The position numbers and the translations under genes are program-made. A model generated the notes under the pieces. It worked only from the letters and a program-made list of their open reading frames with translations, was not told where the DNA came from and made no database searches. Below are positions 20,221 to 28,910 of a stretch of DNA of 64,000 nucleotides, piece after piece; position 1 is the stretch's first letter, and every line of letters starts with the position of its first letter. Source of the DNA: Corynebacterium glucuronolyticum (GTDB lineage: Bacteria; Actinomycetota; Actinomycetes; Mycobacteriales; Mycobacteriaceae); assembly GCA_022772305.1 (NCBI GenBank), contig JALFAQ010000054.1, positions 43,432-107,431 of the forward strand, written 5' to 3'.

Positions 20221-20254
20221 CAAAACCCTCGACCTTTTGGTCGGGGGTTTTCTT
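20221..20254 (+). terminator. Rho-independent terminator after tuf
   Basis: AAAACCCTCGACC pairs with GGTCGGGGGTTTT around TTTT, followed by TTTTCTTG. It closes the str region. Confidence 0.92.
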
Positions 20255-20278
20255 GTGCCTTAAGTATTATCAATTAGT

Positions 20279-21136
20279 ATGAACAGTATGACTGCGAAAA
20301 GCTCAACTCCCGCCCGCAAGCCCCACGTCTCACCGTGGGTCCCCAACCAGCACGGTGCTTGGTCCATGCTTATCGGCCCGGCGATCGTCGCCACCGTCGC
20401 ACTCGTCGTCGCTCTGACTCAGGGCGCCTCTCCTGAGCCAGGACTCGCGGTCATCGCCCTCATCTGCATCATTGTCGCCTGGATCATGGGCTACTTCACC
20501 TTCTTTGCCTTCGGTCTCTGGGTGAAAGCCCGCAACCCCAAGCGTCGGCACCTCTACGCCAAGCCGATGGAGGTCTACGGCCCGATCTGCGCAGTCGTCT
20601 GCATCATCGCGGTACTTCTCTACCCGCGCCTCATGGTCTGGGCCATTCCCTTCGCCATCCTCATTTCTGTCGCGGTCTTCGAGACCTGGCGCGGCCGCCC
20701 CCGCTCCCTCCTTTCTGGCTTTTCGACGACCGTTGCTTCCGCTTTCATCATCCCAGCGGCCCTCCACTTGGTTACCCGCCCCGCAGGTCCCATATTCGCC
20801 GTCACCATCTTCATCGCCCTCTACCACTTCTCGACGACGATGTACGTCAAATCCGTCATCCGCAAACGCGGCGACAAATGGTTCCGCATCGCCTCCATCA
20901 CCTACCACGCCGCCTGCCTCGTCGCAGCCCTCGTCGCTGCAGTCCTCTGCCCGAAGGCCTACGTGCTCCTGTGCCCGCTGGTCATGGCAGCCTGCCTTTA
21001 CCGCGCAGTTCGCGTCCCCAGCCTGCAGGACCAGGGCAAAACCTTCACGGCCCGGCAGATCGGCATGTGGGAGGTCCCCATCACCATTACTGCCTATGTC
21101 CTCGCCCTCTGGGGCCTCATCGACATCCTCCTCTAG
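20279..21136 (+). CDS. YwiC-like integral membrane protein
   Basis: The 285-residue protein starts its conserved part with P-W-V-P-N-Q-H-G-A-W-S-M-L, the signature of the YwiC-like family. It has about seven to eight membrane segments between residues 30 and 283. The family is of unknown function, and the NQHGAW motif recalls prenyltransferase-like or quinone-related membrane enzymes only distantly. It begins 80 bp after tuf behind the tuf terminator, so it needs its own promoter. ATG at 20279 or 20288 could be used; neither has a strong ribosome-binding site. Codon use is very C-rich in wobble positions. Confidence 0.75.
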   Translation: MNSMTAKSSTPARKPHVSPWVPNQHGAWSMLIGPAIVATVALVVALTQGASPEPGLAVIALICIIVAWIMGYFTFFAFGLWVKARNPKRRHLYAKPMEVYGPICAVVCIIAVLLYPRLMVWAIPFAILISVAVFETWRGRPRSLLSGFSTTVASAFIIPAALHLVTRPAGPIFAVTIFIALYHFSTTMYVKSVIRKRGDKWFRIASITYHAACLVAALVAAVLCPKAYVLLCPLVMAACLYRAVRVPSLQDQGKTFTARQIGMWEVPITITAYVLALWGLIDILL

Positions 21137-21157
21137 CCCCGCCCTTTCTTCTCGTTT

Positions 21158-21572
21158 GCGGCCCGTCCCTTCCTATTCGCCGTCCCCAGTCTCCCCGTCG
21201 GGCCACTTTCTATTCCATCAATCCGCAATGTGGCCCATCCACGGTAAGCCTCTCAGTGTTCCGCGCCCGTTGGGCCGCGTTCGGGATGCCGGCGTTCCTT
21301 TCGCGGCCCAGCCTTGCCATTTAGCTTGCACTCGCAATCCGTCGGGCCACTTTCTATTCCATCATTCTGGCTCATCCGCTGAGATACTCCGGCTACGTGT
21401 TCAACCATGGGCCGCTTTGCGTATTCCTGGGGTAGGGGAGAGTCCTTTTGCGGCCCAAGGATGTCAGAGACAATGCGCATCAGTTCTGACTGGGCCGCAA
21501 AAGGACAACGCACCGAACGTTTTGTGGCCCGACCCCTTCCAAACCAAAACCACGGAGATCTGCCTGGGCCGC
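21158..21572. repeat. Phased GCGGCCC/GGGCCRC repeat array B
   Basis: The gap between convergent genes ending at 21136 and 21642 holds an array. Reverse sites lie at 21158, 21230, 21303, 21367 (degenerate, CTGGCTC), 21450 and 21524. Forward sites lie at 21200, 21272, 21344, 21409, 21492 and 21566. Reverse-to-forward steps are 42, 42, 41, 42, 42 and 42 bp. Forward-to-reverse steps are 30, 31, 23, 41 and 32 bp. A 26-bp identical stretch starting two bases before 21200 recurs at the same place relative to 21344, 144 bp later. No credible gene is present. Confidence 0.85.
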
Positions 21573-21593
21573 ATATGAGCGCGGGCCGAAATA

Positions 21594-21634
21594 GAAAAAG
21601 AGCGCAACCGGGGAACGGTTGCGCTCTTTTGCGT
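21594..21634 (-). terminator. Rho-independent terminator of the Asp23 cluster
   Basis: A perfect stem of AGAGCGCAACCG and CGGTTGCGCTCT (21599-21627) around GGGAA has T-runs on both sides. On the minus strand CTTTTTCTATTT follows. It lies just behind the minus-strand gene ending at 21642. Confidence 0.88.
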
Positions 21635-21641
21635 GGAGCAG

Positions 21642-22208
21642 TTAGTCGGCGTTGCGCTGCACGGGCTCCATGTGGAGGCGGAAGCGGGAGTCGACATCGA
21701 CGTCGCGAATTGCTTCGCGGAGGTCGAGGTTGGCCTGTTCGATGCGTTCGCGAATCTGGACTGAGTTCACGCGCGGGTCGGCGGTGATAGTGAAGTCCAT
21801 GATGGGGCGATCGCGGAACTCCTTGACCGAGGCACCGGCATTTTCCACAAAGGGAATGTCCTCGAAGGATTTGGCAATGGCATCAGCGACGCGGCCGAGG
21901 GCCAGGGTGATGTTGCCGTCTTTGTTGGATGCAGATGACGGGACGCGGTTGACGGTCTTGCGGGTGAAGTTGCTCAGGATCAGCCAGAGGCCGAGGATGA
22001 TCGCAACAATACCGATGAGACCGAGGAGCCAGGGGTAGGCTGGGGCGTCGGAAAGTGTGCGCCAAGCCTCTTGGTCTGCAAATTCAGTGGCGTACTGGGC
22101 GTACGGGTTGTTGAAGTGCAAAGCGATGAGGAGGGCACCGACTGCGGCGAACAGCAGGAAACCGAGAAAGGCGATGATGCGGTTAAATGCGGCTAGGCCT
22201 CTGTTCAT
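21642..22208 (-). CDS. Alkaline shock response membrane anchor protein AmaP-like
   Basis: The 188-residue protein has two membrane segments (about residues 10-30 and 57-80). The C-terminal domain of about 100 residues contains GNITLALGRVADAIAK, V-K-E-F-R-D-R-P and DVDSRFRLHME. This fits the AmaP family, which anchors Asp23-type proteins to the membrane in Staphylococcus. It is the last gene of the minus-strand Asp23 cluster. Its start is next to the stop of the DUF6286 gene (they share one base), so the two are translationally coupled. Confidence 0.7.
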   Translation of the reverse strand: MNRGLAAFNRIIAFLGFLLFAAVGALLIALHFNNPYAQYATEFADQEAWRTLSDAPAYPWLLGLIGIVAIILGLWLILSNFTRKTVNRVPSSASNKDGNITLALGRVADAIAKSFEDIPFVENAGASVKEFRDRPIMDFTITADPRVNSVQIRERIEQANLDLREAIRDVDVDSRFRLHMEPVQRNAD

Positions 22209-22777
22209 TACTCAGTCACTCCTTCCGGTTCCTTGACATGCACAGTGAGGGTCGGTGCACCTGCCACATGGGCGAGGTGCGGGGTGAGGTGATCCGTTAC
22301 GCGGCGGGTGAGATCCTCCGCGGTGGCGGTATCGCCATCGACGCTGACGGTGATGTGCTTTGGTGTCACAGTCGAATGTGCGTGGAGGACACCGGGCACC
22401 TTTTCTGCCTGCGCGGTGCACAGGCGAGCGATGTCGATCGGACGCATCCACAGCGACGTGGCGGATTCGATCTTCCGGTGGGTGCTCTTTCGTGGCCAGA
22501 AGGTCACGCAAAGGAGCACGAGGGCGATCACGCACAGCAGGATGCCCACGGGGAACATCCAATCCTGGTAGGTCAGGTTGCCAAGCCAGGAGTACACAGG
22601 CTCCAGCCAGCTGGATGCTGACGTGTTCCCGTACAGTACCCAGAACTCGCGACCGATGATGATGGCAAACGCGATGAGGAGGATACCGAGGATGACGGAT
22701 ACCCACTTGGCACCGGGGTCGCGAACAGGTTCGGAACCTAGGTACGAGCTAGTGGAAATTGTATCGACCTCGTTCAT
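22208..22777 (-). CDS. DUF6286-type membrane protein
   Basis: The 189-residue protein has two membrane segments (about residues 25-47 and 74-93, FPVGILLCVIALVLLCVTF). A C-terminal domain of about 90 residues follows, with the alternating pattern seen in Asp23-like folds (T-V-T-P-K-H-I-T-V-S-V-D-G-D). This matches DUF6286 proteins found in actinobacterial Asp23 clusters. The role is unknown; a membrane partner of the Asp23 proteins is inferred. Its ATG at 22777 lies inside the end of the upstream gene (29-base overlap). Confidence 0.65.
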   Translation of the reverse strand: MNEVDTISTSSYLGSEPVRDPGAKWVSVILGILLIAFAIIIGREFWVLYGNTSASSWLEPVYSWLGNLTYQDWMFPVGILLCVIALVLLCVTFWPRKSTHRKIESATSLWMRPIDIARLCTAQAEKVPGVLHAHSTVTPKHITVSVDGDTATAEDLTRRVTDHLTPHLAHVAGAPTLTVHVKEPEGVTE

Positions 22778-23795
22778 TGCACAGCACCTCCTTTACGCGG
22801 TTCTTGTTAATGGCAATGGGCTTCAGCGGGTGGTGTACAACCTGCGGCCGAACAGCTGGAATCCCGCGAGAAACAATCTGGGGAGACACAACGCGAATGG
22901 GCGGTGGTGTACGAACCGGAACGGGCTGAATGGGTGGCAGCGCTGCGACGCTGCGCACTCGGGACTGCACCGTCGTCGGGTGAATAAGCGGGCGGGGCTT
23001 CTTCACCTGCGGCGAAATGGCCTGCACGGGGAGCGGAGTCGTGGGGGAGACAACTCGGGTGGTGCGGTTCACGCGCGGAGAGGTGGGGGTTACCGGCTCG
23101 GGGGCGTGGATCGACATGACTGGCTTGGCGTTCGGCTGGGAAGTCGGACGCACGAAGCGGGGCTCGGGTGTCTCTGGAATCCAGGGCTCCGGAATCGTTC
23201 CCGCATTAATGGCGCGGAGCACGGGCTGGCGGCCACGATCGATGGGACGCAAGTCGGGGAGGTGTCCGCGATCGATGGGGCGAAGTGCCTGTTGCTCCTT
23301 CACTGTGGGGGACACGGGGTTGGTTTCCGTGTACCGGACGGGAGTGATGACCGGGTCAAGGTCGAATTGCAGGAGATTGTTCATCGTCACGCGGTTCGGC
23401 ACGTTTACAACGGGGCCGACCGCCACGTTCACCGTGACGTTTTCAATGCCAGTAAAACGGCTGATCCAGGTGCGCACCGTATCGCGAACTGTCTCGGCGA
23501 CGGCGGTGACGGGCGAGGGCCACGTCACGGCGATCGTGGAGTCGATCGATACGCTGCTGTCGGCTTCGTCGGAATCGATGTTGAACCGTGGGTAGGAGCG
23601 CCCGGTGATTATCTCCAGGCCGGAGGAACGTTGTACTACGCCTGGCACGGACAAAATCGCCTGCTGGACAATGGTGGACAAGGCACGCTCCGTGAAGTGG
23701 TTCAAGCCACGCTTGTTTGCAAAGTCCGTGGGCACCTCAGCCACCTCCGGCAGGTCTGCCGACGGTAATGCTTCGGTTTTCTCGGGGGTCGTCAC
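22749..23795 (-). CDS. Asp23/Gls24 family protein with long Pro/Arg-rich tail
   Basis: Residues about 30-140 form an Asp23/Gls24 domain: F-T-E-R-A-L-S-T-I-V, then V-P-G-V-V, DSTIAVTWPSPVTAVAETV and V-T-V-N-V-A-V. The remaining 200 residues are an unusual basic, proline-rich tail. It contains RPIDRG-type repeats (about residues 190-215) and recurring V-V-S-P or I-S-P elements. The normal Asp23 length is 110-180 residues, so the tail is the oddity. It may bind the envelope or a partner. The start is GTG at 23795. It lies 3 bp after the small DUF2273-like gene and overlaps the next gene by 29 bases. Confidence 0.68.
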   Translation of the reverse strand: MTTPEKTEALPSADLPEVAEVPTDFANKRGLNHFTERALSTIVQQAILSVPGVVQRSSGLEIITGRSYPRFNIDSDEADSSVSIDSTIAVTWPSPVTAVAETVRDTVRTWISRFTGIENVTVNVAVGPVVNVPNRVTMNNLLQFDLDPVITPVRYTETNPVSPTVKEQQALRPIDRGHLPDLRPIDRGRQPVLRAINAGTIPEPWIPETPEPRFVRPTSQPNAKPVMSIHAPEPVTPTSPRVNRTTRVVSPTTPLPVQAISPQVKKPRPLIHPTTVQSRVRSVAALPPIQPVPVRTPPPIRVVSPQIVSRGIPAVRPQVVHHPLKPIAINKNRVKEVLCNERGRYNFH

Positions 23796-23798
23796 AGG

Positions 23799-23990
23799 TT
23801 ACCCCCTGCCACGGTTGCCGAGTGAATCCACGAAGGTCCGGATATCGAAAGTACCGTCTAGTTGGGCTCCTACGAGGCCGCCGATAATGGCGAACACCAA
23901 AGCGAGGAAGAATCCTCCCACGCCGCCGGTGAGGGCAGCGAGGGCGAGCAGCAAGCCAGCGAGGAGTCCAACGAATGTTTTGTTCATCAT
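23799..23990 (-). CDS. Small DUF2273-like membrane protein
   Basis: The 63-residue protein is almost entirely hydrophobic, with two short membrane segments (about 6-23 and 27-43, rich in Gly and Leu), and ends in a charged tail. Position and size fit DUF2273, a small membrane protein regularly found in Asp23 clusters. It likely interacts with AmaP-type proteins, by inference. Two ATG codons are adjacent at 23990 and 23987. Confidence 0.6.
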   Translation of the reverse strand: MMNKTFVGLLAGLLLALAALTGGVGGFFLALVFAIIGGLVGAQLDGTFDIRTFVDSLGNRGRG

Positions 23991-24017
23991 ATATGCATCA
24001 TTCTTTAGATAGTCGAA

Positions 24018-24302
24018 CTATTGGGCATCGCCAAAGATTACGTCTACGGGGAGATCAACGTGTCGGGCTACGACTGCGCGAACCTTCTCGGCTACTCGGT
24101 ACAGATCCTCGCCTGCTGCATAGTCGCATACGAGGTGCACCTCGAGGCGAGAATCTCTTACGCGGAGTCCCTGCACTTTCGTGCCGGGGTAGAGCAACGC
24201 AACTTCGCCGAACTGCCCACTGTGCATGTCATTGACACCCGTGACAGAGGTAATCTCCGTCACCAGGTCCTCAGCGACTTCTAGCGGAACAGACTGGGTC
24301 AC
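24018..24302 (-). CDS. Small Asp23-like protein
   Basis: The 94-residue protein consists of a single Asp23-like alpha/beta domain (E-V-A-E-D-L-V-T-E-I-T-S-V-T-G-V, then LEVHLVCDYA and V-A-E-K-V-R-A-V-V). It lacks a membrane segment. It lies between two Asp23-family genes in the same direction, which supports the call. The start is GTG at 24302, 12 bp downstream of the first gene's stop. Confidence 0.55.
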   Translation of the reverse strand: MTQSVPLEVAEDLVTEITSVTGVNDMHSGQFGEVALLYPGTKVQGLRVRDSRLEVHLVCDYAAGEDLYRVAEKVRAVVARHVDLPVDVIFGDAQ

Positions 24303-24314
24303 GTGTCGTGCTCC

Positions 24315-24818
24315 TTAGCGGTAGTTCTTGGTGCCCTCGATGGCGGTGGTCTCCTCCGACTCTTCCTCCTCCAACTCGAGGTGGACATCGTGGACGGTAA
24401 CGTTCACGGAGTTAACAGTTAGGCCGGTCATGCGCTCAACAGCGTTGATGATGTTCTGGCGGATAGCCTCGGCGAGCTCGTGGATGGCAACGCCGTACTC
24501 GGCGACGATGGCAACCTCCACGTCAGCTGAGTTCTCGTCGGTGTGGACGGAAACACCCTGCTGGATGTTGGTGGAAGCGCCGACGGTGTCGCGCAGTGCG
24601 CCAACCATACGGGCAGCCTGGCCGCCGAGTGCGTACACACCGGAAACCTCGCGGGCAGCCATGCCGGCGATCTTGGAAATGACGGAGTCCTCGATGGCGG
24701 TGTAGCCGTGGGAGGTTGCCTTGGCGTTCTCAGACTCGAAGTCGGCGTTCTGGGTGACGGGCTTGGTAGCGTCCTTGTTATCCTGTGCGACGGCCTTCGA
24801 GGTGTTATTCTGTGCCAT
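24315..24818 (-). CDS. Asp23/Gls24 family envelope stress protein
   Basis: The 167-residue protein has a 40-residue polar N-terminus and a complete Asp23 domain: T-A-I-E-D-S-V-I-S-K-I-A, then AAREVSGVYALGG, VEVAIVAEYGVAIHELA and G-L-T-V-N-S-V-N-V. It ends in an acidic tail (LELEEEESEE). Asp23-family proteins form a layer on the cytoplasmic face of the membrane and respond to envelope or alkaline stress. It is the first gene of the cluster. I chose ATG at 24818 because AAGGAG lies 9 bases upstream. A longer frame runs to 25076 through non-coding sequence. Confidence 0.82.
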   Translation of the reverse strand: MAQNNTSKAVAQDNKDATKPVTQNADFESENAKATSHGYTAIEDSVISKIAGMAAREVSGVYALGGQAARMVGALRDTVGASTNIQQGVSVHTDENSADVEVAIVAEYGVAIHELAEAIRQNIINAVERMTGLTVNSVNVTVHDVHLELEEEESEETTAIEGTKNYR

Positions 24819-25390
24819 GGAAGTTTTCTCCTTGCCTAAAAAATGGGGAAATAGTTTGTGTAGCTGCAGATTTGCGGATAAATCAGCAACTACGTTCAAT
24901 CCTAATGAAAAACATGTAACAAATGGGTAACGATTATTTCGTGCCTGAACAGCGTGCCTGAACAGGTCGTATACTGCACAAAAGTCACAAAAGCACTGTT
25001 CGTACGGTGACCGCAAGGGGAGGGGAGACCGGTGTGGGCCGGGCGTCGACAAGCGGAGAAAAGAAAAGTTTTGCAATTTCTGGGGGCATATGTTTTAATG
25101 TCCAGGTTGCCAATTGAGCGCCAGTTTGCGCGGATATTGGGAACAGTGATTTTCCGGCAAGGTCTGGAAGCCAGAAACTGGCTCACGTGTAATTCAACAG
25201 TGGTTCGTAGGCGATTATATTCGATTATATTATGGTGCCTTCATGTAGATGAAGAGCTGCCACCCCATGTCTATCCTCTGTTGCAACCGGCGTGAGTACC
25301 ACGGACTGGACAACGTTATAGAGATTTTTAACCATCAGCTCCCACCAACCAGGTAATACTGATGTGGGACGAGCGAGGAAGAGGATAAGC
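24819..25390. promoter_or_regulatory. Divergent control region of asp23 cluster and S10 operon
   Basis: The 572 bases between the divergent genes contain no convincing gene. They hold an adjacent 13-bp direct repeat at 24940-24952 and 24953-24965 (CGTGCCTGAACAG twice), a good promoter at 25071-25099, and an adjacent 10-bp repeat at 25212-25231. The long leader before rpsJ (about 280 bases from that promoter) may be the target of L4 or another autoregulator, as in other bacteria. This is inferred from position. Confidence 0.6.
25071..25099 (+). promoter_or_regulatory. Probable sigma-A promoter of the S10 operon
   Basis: TTGCAA at 25071-25076 and TTTAAT at 25094-25099 are separated by 17 bases. 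This is the best promoter match in the region. Transcription would start near 25106, giving a leader of about 285 bases before rpsJ. Confidence 0.55.
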
Positions 25391-25696
25391 GTGGCGGGAC
25401 AAAAGATCCGCATTAGGCTCAAGGCCTACGACCACGAAGCGATCGACACATCTGCGAAGAAGATCGTGGAGACGGTCACCCGTACCGGTGCCCGTATCGT
25501 TGGCCCCGTGCCGTTGCCCACAGAAAAGAACGTCTACTGTGTTATTCGTTCTCCCCACAAGGACAAGGACTCGCGCGAGCACTTCGAAATGCGCACGCAC
25601 AAGCGCATGATCGAGATTCTCGACCCGACCCCGAAGACCGTTGACGCTCTTATGCGCATCGATCTTCCGGCCAGCGTCGATGTCAACATTCAGTAA
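25391..25696 (+). CDS. rpsJ: 30S ribosomal protein S10
   Basis: The 101-residue S10 (NusE) sits in the 30S head and is also a partner of NusB and NusG. Seen are [27 protein letters not shown] and the [12 protein letters not shown] segment. The GTG at 25391 gives A-G-Q-K-I-R-I-R-L, the family start; GAGGA lies at 25381-25385. The upstream nine codons of the frame are leader. It is the first gene of the S10 operon. Confidence 0.97.
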   Translation: MAGQKIRIRLKAYDHEAIDTSAKKIVETVTRTGARIVGPVPLPTEKNVYCVIRSPHKDKDSREHFEMRTHKRMIEILDPTPKTVDALMRIDLPASVDVNIQ

Positions 25697-25729
25697 CTGC
25701 GAGCGAGCTTTTCTTCCGGAGAATGAACA

Positions 25730-26380
25730 ATGAGTGAAAATGAGATCAAGGGCATTCTGGGCACCAAGCTCGGCATGACCCAGGTCTTTGACGAGGACAA
25801 CCGGGTTATTCCGGTTACCGTCGTTGAGGCCGGGCCGTGTGTGGTCACCCAGATTCGCACCGTTGAAACCGATGGCTACAACGCTATCCAAATCGCATAT
25901 GGCGAAATCGACCCCCGCAAGGCTAAGAAGCCACAGGTGGGTCACGCAAAGAAAGCTGGCGCTACCCCGCGTCGCCACGTGGCAGAGATTCGTATGGACG
26001 ATGTGTCCGGTTACGAGCTCGGCCAGGATGTGACCGTCGACATCTTCGAGGGCGTGAACCTCGTGGACGTCACCGGCACCACCAAGGGCAAGGGTTACGC
26101 CGGCGCAATGAAGCGCCACGGCTTTGCAGGCCAGGGCGCTGCCCACGGTAACCAGGCTGCTCACCGTCGCGTCGGCGGTATCGGTGCTTGCGCAACCCCC
26201 GGTCGCGTGTTCAAGGGCACCCGCATGGCTGGTCGCATGGGCCAAGATCGCGTCACCACTCAGAACCTCAAGGTTCAGAGGATTGACGCCGAGGCCAATC
26301 TCATCCTGATCAAGGGTGCAATCCCGGGTAACCGCGGTGGCCTCGTGACTGTCAAGACCGCAGTGAAGGGCGGTGCATAA
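25730..26380 (+). CDS. rplC: 50S ribosomal protein L3
   Basis: The 216-residue L3 is a core 50S assembly protein near the peptidyl-transferase centre. Motifs are [30 protein letters not shown] and [14 protein letters not shown]. The length is normal. The start ATG has CGGAGAA upstream, 33 bp after rpsJ. Confidence 0.97.
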   Translation: MSENEIKGILGTKLGMTQVFDEDNRVIPVTVVEAGPCVVTQIRTVETDGYNAIQIAYGEIDPRKAKKPQVGHAKKAGATPRRHVAEIRMDDVSGYELGQDVTVDIFEGVNLVDVTGTTKGKGYAGAMKRHGFAGQGAAHGNQAAHRRVGGIGACATPGRVFKGTRMAGRMGQDRVTTQNLKVQRIDAEANLILIKGAIPGNRGGLVTVKTAVKGGA

Positions 26381-26382
26381 GC

Positions 26383-27063
26383 ATGAGCAACCTAGTACTC
26401 GATGTCCATACCGCAGACGGCAAGACCGACGGAACCGTCGAGCTTCCCGCCGAACTGTTTGACCGTAAGGTGTCTGTTGCGCTGCTCCACCAGGTTGTGA
26501 ACGCACAGCTTGCTGGCGCACGTCAGGGCACGCACTCCACGAAGACTCGTGGTGAAGTTTCCGGCGGCGGCAAGAAGCCGTTCCGTCAGAAGGGAACCGG
26601 TCGCGCTCGCCAGGGCTCGATCCGTGCTCCTCACTTCACCGGCGGCGGTATCGCGCACGGCCCGAAGCCGCGCGATTACTCGCAGCGCACTCCTAAGAAG
26701 ATGAAGGCTGCCGCTCTCCTGGGCGCACTTTCTAACCGTGCACGCACCGGTCGCATCCACGCGATCACCGAGGTCGTTGCCGGTCAGAAGCCGTCCACCA
26801 AGGCTGCCCGTACCTTCCTGGAGTCCATCACCGACCGCAAGAACGTGCTCGTCGTCGTTGGTCGCGAGGATCAGACCTCCCGTCTGTCCGTCCGCAACCT
26901 CCCCGGCGTTCGCTTCTGCGGCCCCGAGCAGATCACCACGTTCGATGTCCTCAAGGCTGACGACGTGATCTTCTCCGTCGAGTCTCTGCACAAGTTCATT
27001 GAACTTAAGTCCAAGAGCTCCCTGGTGAAGAAGGCTGCCACGACCAAGGAAGAGGAGAAGTAA
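26383..27063 (+). CDS. rplD: 50S ribosomal protein L4
   Basis: The 226-residue L4 lines the exit tunnel through its long loop ([17 protein letters not shown] at about residues 63-80) and represses its own operon in some bacteria. The C-terminal half has [10 protein letters not shown] and NLPGVRF. The start is 2 bp after the rplC stop. Confidence 0.96.
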   Translation: MSNLVLDVHTADGKTDGTVELPAELFDRKVSVALLHQVVNAQLAGARQGTHSTKTRGEVSGGGKKPFRQKGTGRARQGSIRAPHFTGGGIAHGPKPRDYSQRTPKKMKAAALLGALSNRARTGRIHAITEVVAGQKPSTKAARTFLESITDRKNVLVVVGREDQTSRLSVRNLPGVRFCGPEQITTFDVLKADDVIFSVESLHKFIELKSKSSLVKKAATTKEEEK

Positions 27064-27366
27064 ATGGCTACCATTGCAGATCCCCGCGATATCATCATCG
27101 CGCCTGTGGTTTCCGAGAAGTCCTACGGTCTCACCGAGCAGGGTCAGTACACCTTCTTCGTGGCCAAGGACTCCACCAAGCCGCAAATCCGGCACGCCAT
27201 CGAGGAGATCTTTGACGTGAAGGTTACCTCCGTGAATACCCAGAACCGCGAGGGCAAGCGCAAGCGCACTCGCACCGGCGGTTTCGGGCGCAGGAAGGCT
27301 ACAAAGCGCGCCATTGTCACCCTCCGCGACGGCGATTCCATCGACATCTTCGGCGGTTCCGTCTAG
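27064..27366 (+). CDS. rplW: 50S ribosomal protein L23
   Basis: The 100-residue L23 forms the docking site for trigger factor, SRP and SecY at the tunnel exit. Visible are [24 protein letters not shown] and the [10 protein letters not shown] loop. Its ATG is directly after the rplD stop. Confidence 0.96.
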   Translation: MATIADPRDIIIAPVVSEKSYGLTEQGQYTFFVAKDSTKPQIRHAIEEIFDVKVTSVNTQNREGKRKRTRTGGFGRRKATKRAIVTLRDGDSIDIFGGSV

Positions 27367-27408
27367 GCCCCCGAGGTTTAGACCGGAAAAGATAAGGACG
27401 TATTAACT

Positions 27409-28251
27409 ATGGCTATTCGTAAATATAAGCCGACAACCCCGGGCCGCCGCCAGTCTTCTGTGTCTGAGTTCGAGGAGATCACTCGCTCGACTCCAGAGAA
27501 GTCTCTGCTGCGTCCCCTGCCCAAGAAGGGCGGCCGTAACACTCACGGCCACATCACCACCCGTCACAAGGGTGGCGGACACAAGAGGCGCTACCGCGTC
27601 ATCGACTTCCGCCGCAACGACAAGGACGGCGTGCCGGCAAAGGTCGCTCACATTGAGTACGACCCGAACCGCACCGCTAACATTGCGCTGCTGCACTACG
27701 TCGACGGCGAGAAGCGCTACATCATCGCACCGCGTGGCCTGAAGCAGGGCACCATCGTTGAGTCCGGCGCTACCGCCGACATCAAGGTGGGCAACAACCT
27801 TCCGCTTCGTAACATCCCCGCTGGTACGACGATCCACTGCGTGGAGCTCAAGCCCGGTGGCGGTGCCAAGATGGCCCGCTCCGCTGGTACCTCCATCCAG
27901 CTTCTCGGTAAGGAAGGCAAGTACGCGATTCTGCGTATGCCCTCCTCCGAGATCCGTCGTGTAGACATCCGCTGCCGCGCCACTGTTGGCGAGGTTGGCA
28001 ACGCGGACCAGATCAATATCCGTTGGGGCAAGGCCGGCCGTATGCGCTGGAAGGGCGTTCGCCCGACTGTCCGTGGTGTTGTGATGAACCCGGTTGACCA
28101 CCCGCACGGTGGTGGTGAAGGTAAGACTTCCGGTGGTCGCCACCCTGTGTCCCCATGGGGCCAGAAGGAAGTTCGTACCCGCAAGCCGAACCGCCCGAGC
28201 GATCGCATGATTATGCGTCGTCGTCGCAGCAACAAGAGCAAGAAGCGCTAA
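27409..28251 (+). CDS. rplB: 50S ribosomal protein L2
   Basis: The 280-residue L2 supports subunit association and the peptidyl-transferase centre. Seen are [29 protein letters not shown] and the conserved [14 protein letters not shown] loop, whose histidine is important for activity. The C-terminus is basic ([11 protein letters not shown]). It is 42 bp after rplW. Confidence 0.97.
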   Translation: MAIRKYKPTTPGRRQSSVSEFEEITRSTPEKSLLRPLPKKGGRNTHGHITTRHKGGGHKRRYRVIDFRRNDKDGVPAKVAHIEYDPNRTANIALLHYVDGEKRYIIAPRGLKQGTIVESGATADIKVGNNLPLRNIPAGTTIHCVELKPGGGAKMARSAGTSIQLLGKEGKYAILRMPSSEIRRVDIRCRATVGEVGNADQINIRWGKAGRMRWKGVRPTVRGVVMNPVDHPHGGGEGKTSGGRHPVSPWGQKEVRTRKPNRPSDRMIMRRRRSNKSKKR

Positions 28252-28267
28252 GAGGAGGTAACTTAGA

Positions 28268-28543
28268 ATGCCACGCAGCCTAAAGAAAGGCCCGTTTGTA
28301 GACGAGCACCTCCTCAACAAGGTAGATGCTCAAAACGAAAAGGGGACCAAGCAGGTCATCAAGACCTGGTCCCGTCGTTCCACGATCCTTCCGGATTTCA
28401 TTGGTCACACTTTCGCCGTTCACGACGGCCGGAAGCACGTGCCGGTGTTTGTCGATGAGTCCATGGTTGGACACAAGCTCGGCGAATTCGCACCGACCAA
28501 GACGTTCAAGGGTCACGTTAAAGACGATAAGAAAGGGCGGTAA
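28268..28543 (+). CDS. rpsS: 30S ribosomal protein S19
   Basis: The 91-residue S19 works with S13 in the 30S head. Motifs are [22 protein letters not shown] and the [13 protein letters not shown] end. AGAGGAGG lies 10-16 bases before the ATG. Confidence 0.97.
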   Translation: MPRSLKKGPFVDEHLLNKVDAQNEKGTKQVIKTWSRRSTILPDFIGHTFAVHDGRKHVPVFVDESMVGHKLGEFAPTKTFKGHVKDDKKGR

Positions 28544-28547
28544 GTAA

Positions 28548-28910
28548 ATGACTGATCAGATTACGTCCGCTCGCGCTACCGCGCGCTTCGTCCGCGTCTC
28601 TCCGATGAAGGCTCGCCGCGTCATCAACTTGGTTCGCGGCAAGTCCGTTTCCGAGGCGTTGTCCATTCTGAAGTACGCTCCGCAGGGTGCTGCTGAGCCG
28701 GTGGCCAAGGTTGTTGCTTCTGCAGCAGCTAACGCCGAGAACAACTTCGGCCTGGATCGTAGCTCGCTGGTCATCTCCGAGGCATACGCCAACGAGGGCC
28801 CGACCATGCGCCGGTTCCGCCCGCGCGCACAGGGTCGTGCATTCCACATCCGCAAGCGCACGAGCCACATCACCGTGGTTGTCGAGGAGAAGAAGGAAGG
28901 GGCCAAGTAA
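28548..28910 (+). CDS. rplV: 50S ribosomal protein L22
   Basis: The 120-residue L22 reaches into the exit tunnel with a beta-hairpin. It shows [18 protein letters not shown] and [12 protein letters not shown], the hairpin region. It starts 4 bp after rpsS and overlaps rpsC by one base. Confidence 0.96.
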   Translation: MTDQITSARATARFVRVSPMKARRVINLVRGKSVSEALSILKYAPQGAAEPVAKVVASAAANAENNFGLDRSSLVISEAYANEGPTMRRFRPRAQGRAFHIRKRTSHITVVVEEKKEGAK

